Positions 26,170 to 34,620 of a stretch of 64,000 nt of DNA are shown in pieces. This stretch comes from JAEVLT01 sp050496765 (GTDB lineage: Bacteria; Bacillota; Bacilli; Bacillales; Cytobacillaceae). The DNA lies in NCBI RefSeq assembly GCF_050496765.1, contig NZ_JBNWEO010000015.1, forward strand, positions 310,001 through 374,000, written 5' to 3'. The notes beneath the pieces were generated by a model. That model had not been told where the DNA came from. It worked only from the letters and a program-made list of their open reading frames with translations, and searched no databases. The position numbers and the translations under genes were made by a program. Position 1 is the stretch's first letter, and the number at the start of each line of letters is the position of its first letter.

Positions 26170-26472
26170 CATTATAGCTGGATACCCGTTCCTTTCTCAA
26201 ATGTTATGTACATAGAGGCAAAAGACCGCAAAACGTTTGTCTACGCTGATAACATAACCGGGACACATAAATACCCTTTATCAGAATTTGAATATCTTTT
26301 GCCAAAGGATTTTTTCATTCGATGTCACCGTTCCTTTATTGTCAACGTCCACTTTATAAAAGAGATATTTCCGGATACTCACTCAACTTTTCTGTTGGAA
26401 ATAAATAATGGAGCTCGAATCCCAGTTAGCCAATCCTATTCAGCTTATTTTAGAAAATTGCTCGGATTCTGA
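26170..26472 (+). pseudogene. LytTR regulator lacking its 5' part beside the IS3 element
   Basis: The frame is open from just after TAG 26167 and reads HYSWIPVPFSNVMYIEAKDRK..., a LytTR DNA-binding domain: VMYIEAKDRKTFVYAD, PKDFFIRCHRSFIVNVHFI, IPVSQSYSAYFRKLL at the C-terminus. The match begins before ATG 26206, so the real protein started further upstream, where the IS3 element now lies. No ribosome site precedes ATG 26206. It probably once regulated the adjacent CoA-transferase gene 127 bp downstream. Confidence 0.65.
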
Positions 26473-26551
26473 ATTTTCCTGCTTTAAGGTTAAATTTCTC
26501 TGTTTTACCCGTTTTTTCTTTAATTTTATCCTTTTTTTTCTTCGATCTGCA

Positions 26552-26565
26552 TGAAATCGTTTACA
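26552..26565 (+). promoter_or_regulatory. cre box (CcpA operator) upstream of CoA-transferase gene
   Basis: TGAAATCGTTTACA matches the catabolite-responsive-element consensus TGWAANCGNTNWCA at every position. It lies 33 bp before GTG 26599 and overlaps a possible -10 (TACAAT, 26562-26567), which suggests repression by CcpA when glucose is plentiful. Confidence 0.75.
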
Positions 26566-26598
26566 ATGTCTGCAAAGGGGAAGAAAGAGGGATGAAAA

Positions 26599-28119
26599 GT
26601 GGAGAAACAATACAGTCGTATAAGGGATCGACGTCTTTATGACCGGATCGTATCTGCTGAAGAGGCAGCTTCCTGGATTCATGATGGGATGACACTGGGG
26701 TTGAGCGGATTTACACGCTCAGGTGATGCAAAAGCAGTTCCTTTTGCACTCGTAAAAAAAGCGGAGAAAGAACCGCTAAAAGTGAACATTTATACTGGAG
26801 CTTCGTTGGGATCCGACATTGACAAAATATTTGCTGAAGCTGGAATGATTAACAAACGCCTTCCATTTCAGGCAGATTCGACAATGCGGAAAAAAATCAA
26901 TCAGGGAGAGCTGTATTTTACGGATCACCATTTATCCCAAACCGCTGAGTGGCTGCGTGCGGATGTATTGGAGCCTATTGACTTCGCAATATTGGAAGCG
27001 GTTTCGATTACGGAGGATGGCGTAGTAATACCGACAACCTCAGTTGGAAATTCCAGTGTGTTTGCAAAGCATGCAAAATCAGTTATTATCGAAATCAATA
27101 TGGCACAATCGGAAATGCTAGAAGGGGTTCATGATATTTATGATCCGGGAAAACAGGGGGAACGCAAGCCGATCCCGTTACTGAAGCCAGAGGACAGAAT
27201 TGGAACGATTGGGATCCCTGTTGATAGCGAGAAAATCAAAGGCATTGTATTTACAAACCAGCTCGACTCTCCGTCGACAATTGTCCCGCCTGATGAAGAA
27301 ACGGTTACAATGGCCAGTCATTTGATTCATTTCTTGCGGAAAGAGATTGTTGCTGGCAGGCTGACGAATCGGCTGGCACCGCTGCAATCGGGGATTGGTT
27401 CGGTGGCAAATGCGGTTTTCCACGGACTGTTGGATTCGGAATTTGAAGAGTTGCAAGTGTATTCTGAAGTTCTTCAGGATGCAGTATTTGATCTTTTTGA
27501 TGCAGGCAAAGTCAACTTTGCTTCTTGCTGCTCGATTACTTTGTCCGAGGAAAAAATGAAACAGGTTCTTGGTAACTTCGAAAAATACCGTGACCGGATT
27601 GTTCTTCGTCCTCAAGAAATTTCGAATCATCCAGAAATCATACGCCGCTTAGGGCTTATTTCAATTAATACTGCGTTGGAAGCGGATATTTACGGAAATG
27701 TGAATTCTACTCATGTGCTCGGAACGCAAATGATGAATGGGATTGGTGGATCAGGTGACTTTGCTCGAAATGCCCGTCTGGCAATTTTCGTGACCAAGTC
27801 AATAGCAAAAGGCGGTAAAATTTCTAGCATTGTACCATTTGTTTCCCATGTTGATCATACAGAACACGATGTCGATGTGCTTGTCACTGAACAAGGATAC
27901 GCTGATTTGCGTGGCTTAGCTCCAAGAGAACGTGTTGAGTTGATCATTGAGAACTGCGCCCATCCACTGTACCGTTCACAATTAAGAGAATATTACTATG
28001 AAGCGCTTAACCGAGGTGGTCAAACCCCTCATATTTTGGAAAAAGCATTTTCATGGCATATCAACTATGCAAAAGAAGGAACAATGCTTCAGAAAGCGTT
28101 GCAGCCACATGAAAAGTAA
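26599..28119 (+). CDS. Acetyl-CoA hydrolase/transferase family, succinate-CoA:acetate transferase-like
   Basis: Cytosolic CoA-transferase of the Cat1/AarC-like type, 506 residues. Domain features: N-terminal DRIVSAEEAASWIHDGMTLGLSG; GASLGSDIDKIFAEA; C-terminal domain with INTALEADIYGNVNSTHV, whose Glu would form the gamma-glutamyl-CoA intermediate, then NGIGGSGDFARNA and LAPRERVELI. Such enzymes move CoA between acetate and succinate or related acids, and can act in overflow or acetate metabolism. GTG 26599 follows a GAAAGAGGGATGAAAA ribosome site. A perfect cre box sits just upstream, and a beheaded LytTR gene before that. Confidence 0.88.
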   Translation: MEKQYSRIRDRRLYDRIVSAEEAASWIHDGMTLGLSGFTRSGDAKAVPFALVKKAEKEPLKVNIYTGASLGSDIDKIFAEAGMINKRLPFQADSTMRKKINQGELYFTDHHLSQTAEWLRADVLEPIDFAILEAVSITEDGVVIPTTSVGNSSVFAKHAKSVIIEINMAQSEMLEGVHDIYDPGKQGERKPIPLLKPEDRIGTIGIPVDSEKIKGIVFTNQLDSPSTIVPPDEETVTMASHLIHFLRKEIVAGRLTNRLAPLQSGIGSVANAVFHGLLDSEFEELQVYSEVLQDAVFDLFDAGKVNFASCCSITLSEEKMKQVLGNFEKYRDRIVLRPQEISNHPEIIRRLGLISINTALEADIYGNVNSTHVLGTQMMNGIGGSGDFARNARLAIFVTKSIAKGGKISSIVPFVSHVDHTEHDVDVLVTEQGYADLRGLAPRERVELIIENCAHPLYRSQLREYYYEALNRGGQTPHILEKAFSWHINYAKEGTMLQKALQPHEK

Positions 28120-28253
28120 AGATGTTTCATCCGACCTTGTCCATCTTGGGTAAGGTCTTATTCAATTAATCTAGAAAATATATGTAAATTCGAGTATGAT
28201 AGTATTTGGGTCTCTATGGGATCCAATTTTGCTGTTATTTTGAGGAGTTTACG

Positions 28254-29612
28254 ATGGTGCAGACATATACGCTACGTGAGAAGTTGAAGCAAATTATTAT
28301 TTTATTAATCCCCATTTTAATAACACAGCTCGGGATGTTTTCGATGGTATTTTTTAATACGACGATGTCAGGTAGATACAGCTCTACAGATTTAGCAGGA
28401 GTTGCCATTGGCTCTTCGATTTGGAATCCTGTTTTTACCGGATTAAGCGGAATTTTGCTTGCTGTGTCCCCAATTGCTGCACAGCGTTTTGGTCAAAAAC
28501 AGCACAAGGAAGTTTCTTCTGTCCTAGTACATGGAATTTACCTGGCGATCGCCATTTCCGCCATCGTTCTATTTGGCGGGTTTTTACTGTTAAATTCCAT
28601 TTTTGCAACAATGAATTTAGCAGTGGGCGTTCAAACAGTCGCAAAAAACTATTTGCTTGGACTGGCTTTAGGGGTTCTTCCGCTTTTTATTTTTAATGCA
28701 TTACGGTCATTCATTTATGCGTTAGGAAAAACCCGGATCGTTATGTTTATTTTATTGAGTTCACTGCCAATTGATTTATTTCTGAACTATGTATTGATTT
28801 TTGGCCACTGGGGTTTTCCTGAGCTTGGCGGGGCAGGTGCAGGCTATGCCACTTCATTCACCTATTGGGTCATTCTAATGATTACGATCATCATTGTAAA
28901 AACGAAAGAACCGTTTGCGGGTTATGTAAAATTCTTGTATTTTAAAAATTTTTCATTTGCAAAATGCATGGAAATTTTAAAAATTGGTGTACCGATGGGT
29001 TTATCGATTTTTTTTGAAACAAGCATCTTTGCGATTGTTACGATTCTCATCAGCCGGTATGATGTTACCACAATTGCAGCCTATCAATCCGCGTTAAACA
29101 TTGTGTCTTTTCTTTATATGATCCCCTATAGCATTTCGCTTGCATTAACCGTTTTGGTTGGCTATGAGGTTGGTGCAAAGCGTTTTCGCGATGCTAGGGA
29201 CTACAGCTGGCTTGGTTTGTTCCTTGCCGTAGTGATTGCCATCGTTACCGGTGTGTTTGTTGTTTTATTTCGCAATCAGGTCGCAGGTCTGTATTCGAAC
29301 GAAGCAGCAGTCATTGCATTAACAGGTCAATTTCTTATTTACGCCTTATTTTTCCAAATTTCGGATGCTATTCAAGTAACCGCTCAAGCGGCATTGAGGG
29401 GCTACAAAGACGTTAATCTGGCATTTATCATGACATTAATTGCCTATTGGTTAATCTGTTTACCAGTTGGGTATCTGTTAGCCAACGTAGTGAATCTCGG
29501 TGCATCGGGGTATTGGATCGGCCTTACGATTGGCTTGCTGGCAGCCGGCATTGGGCTTTCCTCCCGGTTGATTTTTATCCAAAAGCGAAAATTCAGCCGG
29601 GAAACGACTTGA
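28254..29612 (+). CDS. MATE family efflux transporter
   Basis: Cation-coupled multidrug exporter of 452 residues with about 12 membrane helices in two MatE repeats. Recognisable segments: ILITQLGMFSMVFFNTTMSGRYS near the N-terminus, SGILLAVSPIAAQRFGQKQ, GVPMGLSIFFETSIFAIVTI in the second half, and QVTAQAALRGYKD. ATG 28254 follows GAGGAGTTTACG; an upstream ATG lacks a ribosome site. A strong bidirectional terminator follows. Substrate unknown. Confidence 0.9.
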   Translation: MVQTYTLREKLKQIIILLIPILITQLGMFSMVFFNTTMSGRYSSTDLAGVAIGSSIWNPVFTGLSGILLAVSPIAAQRFGQKQHKEVSSVLVHGIYLAIAISAIVLFGGFLLLNSIFATMNLAVGVQTVAKNYLLGLALGVLPLFIFNALRSFIYALGKTRIVMFILLSSLPIDLFLNYVLIFGHWGFPELGGAGAGYATSFTYWVILMITIIIVKTKEPFAGYVKFLYFKNFSFAKCMEILKIGVPMGLSIFFETSIFAIVTILISRYDVTTIAAYQSALNIVSFLYMIPYSISLALTVLVGYEVGAKRFRDARDYSWLGLFLAVVIAIVTGVFVVLFRNQVAGLYSNEAAVIALTGQFLIYALFFQISDAIQVTAQAALRGYKDVNLAFIMTLIAYWLICLPVGYLLANVVNLGASGYWIGLTIGLLAAGIGLSSRLIFIQKRKFSRETT

Positions 29613-29623
29613 TTTAAGATGGT

Positions 29624-29659
29624 GGCTAAAAAGCTTTTGGTTTTCAAAGCTTTTTAGCC
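29624..29659. terminator. Bidirectional terminator between MATE gene and CGCGG peptide gene
   Basis: GGCTAAAAAGCTTT and AAAGCTTTTTAGCC form a 14-bp perfect stem with an 8-nt loop. The reverse-strand peptide gene's stop codon (29654-29656) falls inside the stem. Confidence 0.85.
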
Positions 29660-29914
29660 TACTTTCCATACTCTTAAAACATATCCGCCGCATCCGCATT
29701 GATCAATAAATTTTGTTCGTATCGCTGAACCAAATTGGTAGTTTAATACATCTGTCAAATATTCGTCGGGATTGCCATATACAGCAGGGGTGACGAGGTT
29801 TACATAAAAACCGCCGGATGTCTCGGCTACAGCATTAAGTGCATCCTCTAGCACAAGCTCAATGTTTGTTTCATATTCGTCATGTTCAAGAGAAATTGAC
29901 CAATTCTTTTTCAT
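29654..29914 (-). CDS. CGCGG family putative radical-SAM-modified RiPP precursor
   Basis: An 86-residue small protein starting at ATG 29914 after GAGAGGTGATTACAAAC. It reads MKKNWSISLEHDEYETNIELV, has SSG-type TSGGFYVNLVTPAVYGNPDEY in the middle and ends FIDQCGCGGYVLRVWKVG. The C-terminal CGCGG core identifies the CGCGG family, described as precursors modified by a radical SAM enzyme; it matches that family by memory. No radical SAM gene lies within this window. The CGCGG motif holds two Cys in five residues. It is flanked by convergent MATE and an Fe-ADH operon, both on strong terminators. Confidence 0.7.
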   Translation of the reverse strand: MKKNWSISLEHDEYETNIELVLEDALNAVAETSGGFYVNLVTPAVYGNPDEYLTDVLNYQFGSAIRTKFIDQCGCGGYVLRVWKVG

Positions 29915-30029
29915 GTTTGTAATCACCTCTCTTTCATTGTAAGGGGAAAATCCTGTAAATGTTGTGAGTGCCATCACAGCAAATGGAAACTATTTTTTCG
30001 GAAGTTCTTGAATTAAAAAATCTTATATT

Positions 30030-30060
30030 AAAACGGTGCCCATCGTACGGGCACCGTTTT
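30030..30060. terminator. Terminator of Fe-ADH/ALDH operon
   Basis: AAAACGGTGCCC and GGGCACCGTTTT form a 12-bp perfect stem, T-rich on both strands, 30 bp past the reverse-strand alcohol dehydrogenase gene. Confidence 0.85.
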
Positions 30061-30090
30061 GTTTCTGTTGAATCGGCTTCACATATCCTA

Positions 30091-31290
30091 TTATTTAGCC
30101 GAAGTGTTTGCCTGCGGTTCAATTAGCCTTCCATGATATGCGGCGTTGTATATTGCATATATATCCTCTTTGCCAAGCGGGAGCGGACTGCGGTTTAACA
30201 GCCGCTTTTGCTTCACTCCATCCTCAGTAAGCTTTGGTAGAGCAGCTTCGGGAATGCCAAATTCAGCTATCGTATTCGGAATGCCGACATCGCGAACCAA
30301 TTGTTTCAATTCCTGCACACATTTTCTAGATGCTTCATCTTCCGATAAATTTGCAATGTCTCCGCCTAATGCAATGAAAATATCCACCATTCGCTTTTCG
30401 CAGCTTTCCCGAATATAACCCATTACATACGGCAGAAGCACAGCATTAGAGTCCCCATGGGCAAGATGGAACTGGCCGCCAAGTGGATAGGCGAGAGCAT
30501 GGACACCGGCAACCCCGGCATTAAAGAAAGCTAAGCCCGCAATATAACTCCCATAGCTCATATCGATCCGCGCCTGCCGGCTGCTTCCGTCCAGTACTGC
30601 TGTTCGGATAGCACTGCTGATTAAACGAATCGCCTGCAGTGCAAGACCATCGGTTGCCGGATTCGCGTTTACAGAAACATAGGCTTCAATCGCATGAGTA
30701 AGCGCATCAACCCCAGTTGCAGCCGTTACTTTTGCTGGAAGGGATACTGTCAACTCTGCGTCAACAATTGCAGCATCTGCCAGCAAGTAATCATGCGTGA
30801 CAACATCCTTTGTGCTTTCAAGCGATAGAACCGCAATATTGGTGACTTCCGAACCTGTCCCGGATGTAGTAGGGATTAAAATTTTCGGCAGGCCTTTTTT
30901 TGTAATTTGATTTGTCCCAGTTAAGTTCAAATAGCTAGCTACATTCCCTTCATGGCCTGCGAGAACAGCTGCCAACTTCGCTAGATCCAAAGCACTCCCG
31001 CCGCCGATACCAATCACCATGTCAAAATGACCTTCCCGTGTGAATTGCACGAGTTTTTCCCCTGTTTCAAGCGGCGGTTCCGGAACAATGTCCGCATAGA
31101 TTGTCACAGAAATGCCTTTCTGTTCAAGTGGATCGATTACTCGGCTGACGATACCAAGTGAAACAAGGACCGGATCGGTGACAATGAGAATTTTACCGGG
31201 CTTGTATTTCATTGTTTCCGGAACTAAATGCTTTAGGGATCCCCAGCCAGTATAGCTTAATGGAGTGAAAATAAGCTTTGAAACAGTCAA
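30091..31290 (-). CDS. Iron-containing alcohol dehydrogenase
   Basis: Group III metal-dependent NAD(P)H dehydrogenase of 399 residues. N-terminal NAD-binding region contains MVIGIGGGSALDLAK near 90-105 and TTSGTGSEVTN; the metal site is formed by DAELTVSLP (Asp), GVDALTHAIEAYVS (His) and GVHALAYPLGGQFHLAHGDSN (two His). It starts at TTG 31290 after AAAGGAGGAATCCAA. The aldehyde dehydrogenase gene ends 17 bp upstream, so the pair is an operon that can interconvert an alcohol, its aldehyde and the acid. The substrate is not determinable here. Confidence 0.9.
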   Translation of the reverse strand: MTVSKLIFTPLSYTGWGSLKHLVPETMKYKPGKILIVTDPVLVSLGIVSRVIDPLEQKGISVTIYADIVPEPPLETGEKLVQFTREGHFDMVIGIGGGSALDLAKLAAVLAGHEGNVASYLNLTGTNQITKKGLPKILIPTTSGTGSEVTNIAVLSLESTKDVVTHDYLLADAAIVDAELTVSLPAKVTAATGVDALTHAIEAYVSVNANPATDGLALQAIRLISSAIRTAVLDGSSRQARIDMSYGSYIAGLAFFNAGVAGVHALAYPLGGQFHLAHGDSNAVLLPYVMGYIRESCEKRMVDIFIALGGDIANLSEDEASRKCVQELKQLVRDVGIPNTIAEFGIPEAALPKLTEDGVKQKRLLNRSPLPLGKEDIYAIYNAAYHGRLIEPQANTSAK

Positions 31291-31307
31291 TTGGATTCCT
31301 CCTTTAT

Positions 31308-32735
31308 TTAGATTGACGTTTTAATCGTCACAAATTTTAATTCGGTCATTTCTTCAACAGCATATTTGATGCCTTCACGACCGTAGCCGCTTTCCTTTAC
31401 TCCTCCGTAAGGCATATGGTCCACTCTAAACGTTGGAATATCGTTAATAATGATTCCCCCAGACTCGATTTTTTTCGCTGCATATAAGGCTTTATTGATG
31501 TCTTCGGTAAAAATCCCAACGTTTAATCCATAGTTGGAGTCGTTGACCAGGCTAATTGCTTGATCGAGATTTTGATATGGAATCATCGTAACGACAGGGG
31601 CAAATACTTCTTGACAGCATACTTTCATGTTTTTTGACACATTGACTAGTGCAGTCGGTGCGAAGCTGGCACCGCTTCGTTTTCCTCCTGAAGCAATTTT
31701 TGCTCCTTCACCAACAGCTTCCGCCACCCATGATTCAATCCGTTCCGCTTCCTTGGCATGGATCATCGCACTGACCATCGTTTCTTCATCGAGTGGATCG
31801 CCTACTTTAACTTGACTGGTCAACTGGCTGAAGCGTTTGCTGAATTCTCCGTAAATTGATTCATGAATAAAAATCCGCTGCAGCGAGATACAGACTTGGC
31901 CTGCATAAGCGTACGCCCCCTCAACACAGCGGGCAAGAATCGGTTCCAAGTTTGCTGCAGGTTCAACAATTACCGCAGAGTTGGATCCAAGTTCAAGCGT
32001 TACTTTGCGCAAGCCGGCTTTTGCTTTGATCTCTTTTCCAACTTCCGGGCTACCAGTGAAGGTAACTTTTTTAATCAGCGGGTGGGTAGCAAGAATATCC
32101 CCTAATTCACTGCCGCTGCCTGTAACCACTTGAAGCGCACCGTCTGGAAGACCTGCTTGCTGGAAGATTTCTGCAATTTTTAAAGCGCTTAACGGTGTTT
32201 GGTTCGCTGGTTTTAGAACAACGGTATTGCCAACAGCGAAAGCAGGCCCCAATTTATGGGCGACTAAATTGAATGGAAAATTAAAAGGGGTAATCGCAGC
32301 CACAACGCCAAGCGGTTCGCGCCATGTCATTCCAAGCCGATTTTCGCCTCCGGGAGCAGCATCCATTGGAACGGTTTCACCGTAAATCCGCTTTGCTTCT
32401 TCGCCAGCAAATTGATAGGTGGCAACTGTTCGGTCTATTTCTGCGCGTGCTGCGCGAATCGGTTTACCAGCTTCAAGCGCAATGATTTTGGCCAGTTCTT
32501 CTTTGTTTTTTTTCACTAACTCCGCAACCCGGTACAAGATTTCCGCTCTTTTGTATGCTGGTATTTCCCGCAGTTCTTGAAAAGCCTGATGTGCAGATTG
32601 GATTGCTTCCTCTACATCATTGGCATCCGCTTTGCTAATTTCAGCAAGCTGTTCACCGCTATACGGTGCATACAAGGGATAGGTCCGTTCTTTTAACATC
32701 CATTTACCATTTAAAAATAATCCTTTTGTTTCCAC
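31308..32735 (-). CDS. NAD(P)-dependent aldehyde dehydrogenase
   Basis: Aldehyde dehydrogenase superfamily, 475 residues, of the lactaldehyde/succinate-semialdehyde-like branch. ITPFNFPFNLVAHKLGPA forms the cofactor region; catalytic Glu lies in TLELGSNSAV and catalytic Cys in YAGQVCISLQRI; the C-terminal MPYGGVKESGYGREG is conserved. GTG 32735 follows AAGGAGGAGAAGTT. First gene of the pair with the Fe-alcohol dehydrogenase. A 16-bp inverted repeat lies just upstream at 32756-32771. Phosphonate-, lactaldehyde- and C4-semialdehyde-type substrates are all possible. Confidence 0.9.
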   Translation of the reverse strand: METKGLFLNGKWMLKERTYPLYAPYSGEQLAEISKADANDVEEAIQSAHQAFQELREIPAYKRAEILYRVAELVKKNKEELAKIIALEAGKPIRAARAEIDRTVATYQFAGEEAKRIYGETVPMDAAPGGENRLGMTWREPLGVVAAITPFNFPFNLVAHKLGPAFAVGNTVVLKPANQTPLSALKIAEIFQQAGLPDGALQVVTGSGSELGDILATHPLIKKVTFTGSPEVGKEIKAKAGLRKVTLELGSNSAVIVEPAANLEPILARCVEGAYAYAGQVCISLQRIFIHESIYGEFSKRFSQLTSQVKVGDPLDEETMVSAMIHAKEAERIESWVAEAVGEGAKIASGGKRSGASFAPTALVNVSKNMKVCCQEVFAPVVTMIPYQNLDQAISLVNDSNYGLNVGIFTEDINKALYAAKKIESGGIIINDIPTFRVDHMPYGGVKESGYGREGIKYAVEEMTELKFVTIKTSI

Positions 32736-32755
32736 AACTTCTCCTCCTTGTTCCG

Positions 32756-32771
32756 ATTTGCGTTGGCAAAT
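32756..32771 (-). promoter_or_regulatory. Inverted repeat upstream of aldehyde dehydrogenase, possible operator
   Basis: ATTTGC-GTTG-GCAAAT is a perfect 6+6 palindrome, 21 bp before the start codon and close to the ribosome site. An operator is a reasonable guess; no regulator gene is adjacent. Confidence 0.4.
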
Positions 32772-32921
32772 AAATTATTGTCACCATTTTAATTCGTGCT
32801 ATTAAATCGATAATCCTTTATTTCCCCGAATATTCCTACACTAACCAAAATGCCAGAGAAAGAAGGAAATTTGCTTGAAAAGTGGAATACAAAAAGGAAG
32901 AGGGGAAGAAGGGATGATTAT

Positions 32922-33359
32922 ATGTTTGAGACGATCATTGTGCCGAGAGTATCGGAGACAGATGGTGCAGGCCATATCAATAACACCACGATACCTGTCT
33001 GGTTTGAGGCAGGAAGGGAAGAGATATTTAAATTATTTACCCCCGATTTATCGTTTCAAAATTGGCGGATGGTCATCATTCATTTTGATGTCGATTTCAT
33101 TCAGCAGCTCTATTATGGGAAAAAAGTAACCGTAAAAACGTGGATTAAAGAAATCGGAAACACCAGCTTGAAGATCGATGAAGAAATTCACCAGGATGGC
33201 AAATGTTGTGCAAAAGGATCATCGATCTATGTCAATTTTAATTTCACAACGCAAAAGACAGAGAGAATACCCGAATTGATTCGAATGGAGCTGGTAAAGC
33301 ATCTTTATCCAATGGATGACAAATACCAACCGGATCAAGAGCCTTTCGGAATGGCCTAA
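32922..33359 (+). CDS. Hotdog-fold acyl-CoA thioesterase (4HBT/YbgC-like)
   Basis: A 145-residue cytosolic hotdog protein. It opens FETIIVPRVSETDGAGHIN, the D-x-x-G-H-x-N active-site region with the catalytic-type Asp, followed by PVWFEAGREEIFK, the E-x-x-R-x-x helix. ATG 32922 follows GAAGGGATGATTAT; a longer frame to 32850 has poor ribosome sites. It probably hydrolyses an acyl-CoA. It is divergent from the aldehyde dehydrogenase operon, but whether it shares substrate with it is unknown. Confidence 0.75.
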   Translation: MFETIIVPRVSETDGAGHINNTTIPVWFEAGREEIFKLFTPDLSFQNWRMVIIHFDVDFIQQLYYGKKVTVKTWIKEIGNTSLKIDEEIHQDGKCCAKGSSIYVNFNFTTQKTERIPELIRMELVKHLYPMDDKYQPDQEPFGMA

Positions 33360-33396
33360 CAAACTGTGAACTTTTGGAATAAGAAAGAAAACGGAA

Positions 33397-33415
33397 CTGC
33401 CTGTTTTTCAGGCAG
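33397..33415 (-). terminator. Hairpin after AI-2E-family transporter gene
   Basis: CTGCCTG and CAGGCAG form a 7-bp perfect stem with a 5-nt loop, 12 bp past the reverse-strand gene, followed on that strand by TTCCGTTTTC. Confidence 0.5.
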
Positions 33416-33426
33416 AACGGCTACCA

Positions 33427-34494
33427 TTAATAGATATCCAATTTTCTTAGTTTATAAAACTTAATCAAGTTTTTAAGGGTTACTTTTACAATTGAATAAA
33501 GGGGAATGGCAATCAGGATGCCAATAAAGCCATATACGGATCCCGCAAATACTAGCAGAAAAATAACAGTCAAAGGATGCAGGTCAAGACGGCTTCCCAT
33601 AACCTTCGGCGTAACGAGGTTCCCGTCAAGCTGCTGTGCCGCAAGGGCGGCAAGGATCACTTTCAATACCATAAAGGGGGACTGTAGCAGGGCCATTAGA
33701 ACGGCAGGAACAATGCCAATAATGGGGCCGATAAACGGTACAACCATCATGACCATTGCTAAAAGCGCTAAAATAAGACTGTTGTTCAACCCGATAATCA
33801 GAAAACCAATGTAGAGAAAAATTCCGTCCGAAACTGCAATAAGAAGCTGGCCAACGATATAGGTAGATAATGTTTTATCAATGTCTAGTAAAATTCGGTT
33901 GCCTTCTTCTACGTGATTTTCGGGCAGATAGTTTAAAAGCTTGGGTCTTATTTTTTCATCGTCGCGCAACAAATAGAAGACGATGAACGGTACCACTGCT
34001 AAAATAGCTGCGATATTTGTAATGATGGAAAGAATATAGAGCAGATTTTTTTCAATGATATGATAAACGGATTGGGAATAATCATTGACCTTTTTTTCAA
34101 TCACTTTGATTGAATCATTGCCAAATACTTGGCCGCTCATATCCTTTGACTGATCTGAAATTCTTTCCACTTTTTTAGGGAATTGTTCGGAAAGCTGTTG
34201 AATCTGGCTTGAAACAGTTGTGCTTGTAATTAGGAAAAAGAGATAACCGATTCCAATAAAAACAAGAAATGCAAGGAGGATGCCTGCTGTTTTGTTCATA
34301 TATTTGCTAAAGAAGCGAACGAGCGGTCGCATTAGATAATAGAGCAAACCCGAGATGACCATTGAAAAAAAAACAGCGGTAATTATTTTTTGAAACGGCC
34401 AAAAAAAGTAGTCAATCTTTCCGGCTAGAAAAACAATTAACAAGATTAAAAGAATTCCGCTTGCATACATAAAAAATCGTTTATGAATCCACAT
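33427..34494 (-). CDS. AI-2E family transporter-like membrane protein
   Basis: A 355-residue polytopic membrane protein of the UPF0118/AI-2E family. There are about eight hydrophobic segments: two near the N-terminus (FFMYASGILLILLIVFLAG; AVFFSMVISGLLYYLM), one at about 60-85, a soluble amphipathic loop of about 90 residues, then the conserved IVGQLLIAVSDGIF, VPFIGPIIGIVPAVLMAL and PLTVIFLLVFAGSVYGFIGILIAIP (last in parts). In bacilli relatives include YtvI, YrrI and YueF; the substrate is often unknown, and some are sodium/proton antiporters. ATG 34494. Confidence 0.85.
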   Translation of the reverse strand: MWIHKRFFMYASGILLILLIVFLAGKIDYFFWPFQKIITAVFFSMVISGLLYYLMRPLVRFFSKYMNKTAGILLAFLVFIGIGYLFFLITSTTVSSQIQQLSEQFPKKVERISDQSKDMSGQVFGNDSIKVIEKKVNDYSQSVYHIIEKNLLYILSIITNIAAILAVVPFIVFYLLRDDEKIRPKLLNYLPENHVEEGNRILLDIDKTLSTYIVGQLLIAVSDGIFLYIGFLIIGLNNSLILALLAMVMMVVPFIGPIIGIVPAVLMALLQSPFMVLKVILAALAAQQLDGNLVTPKVMGSRLDLHPLTVIFLLVFAGSVYGFIGILIAIPLYSIVKVTLKNLIKFYKLRKLDIY

Positions 34495-34577
34495 AGATTA
34501 CCCCCGAGGTTTTTATCTATTTCTTTAACTATCCTTTTTTGGATGGAAGTAAACTATGAACTCGTTGATTGGGATAG

Positions 34578-34609
34578 AAAAAAACCCTGACAATTGCCAA
34601 GGTTTTTTC
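34578..34609 (-). terminator. Terminator of Cys/Pro-rich coat-like gene
   Basis: AAAAAACC and GGTTTTTT pair in an imperfect stem, directly after the reverse-strand gene ending at 34621. Confidence 0.6.
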
Positions 34610-34620
34610 TCCTATTCTGT

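Noticed and set aside
27178..27630. 150-residue reverse frame inside the CoA-transferase gene
   Set aside because: Antisense to well-conserved catalytic sequence, no start signals.
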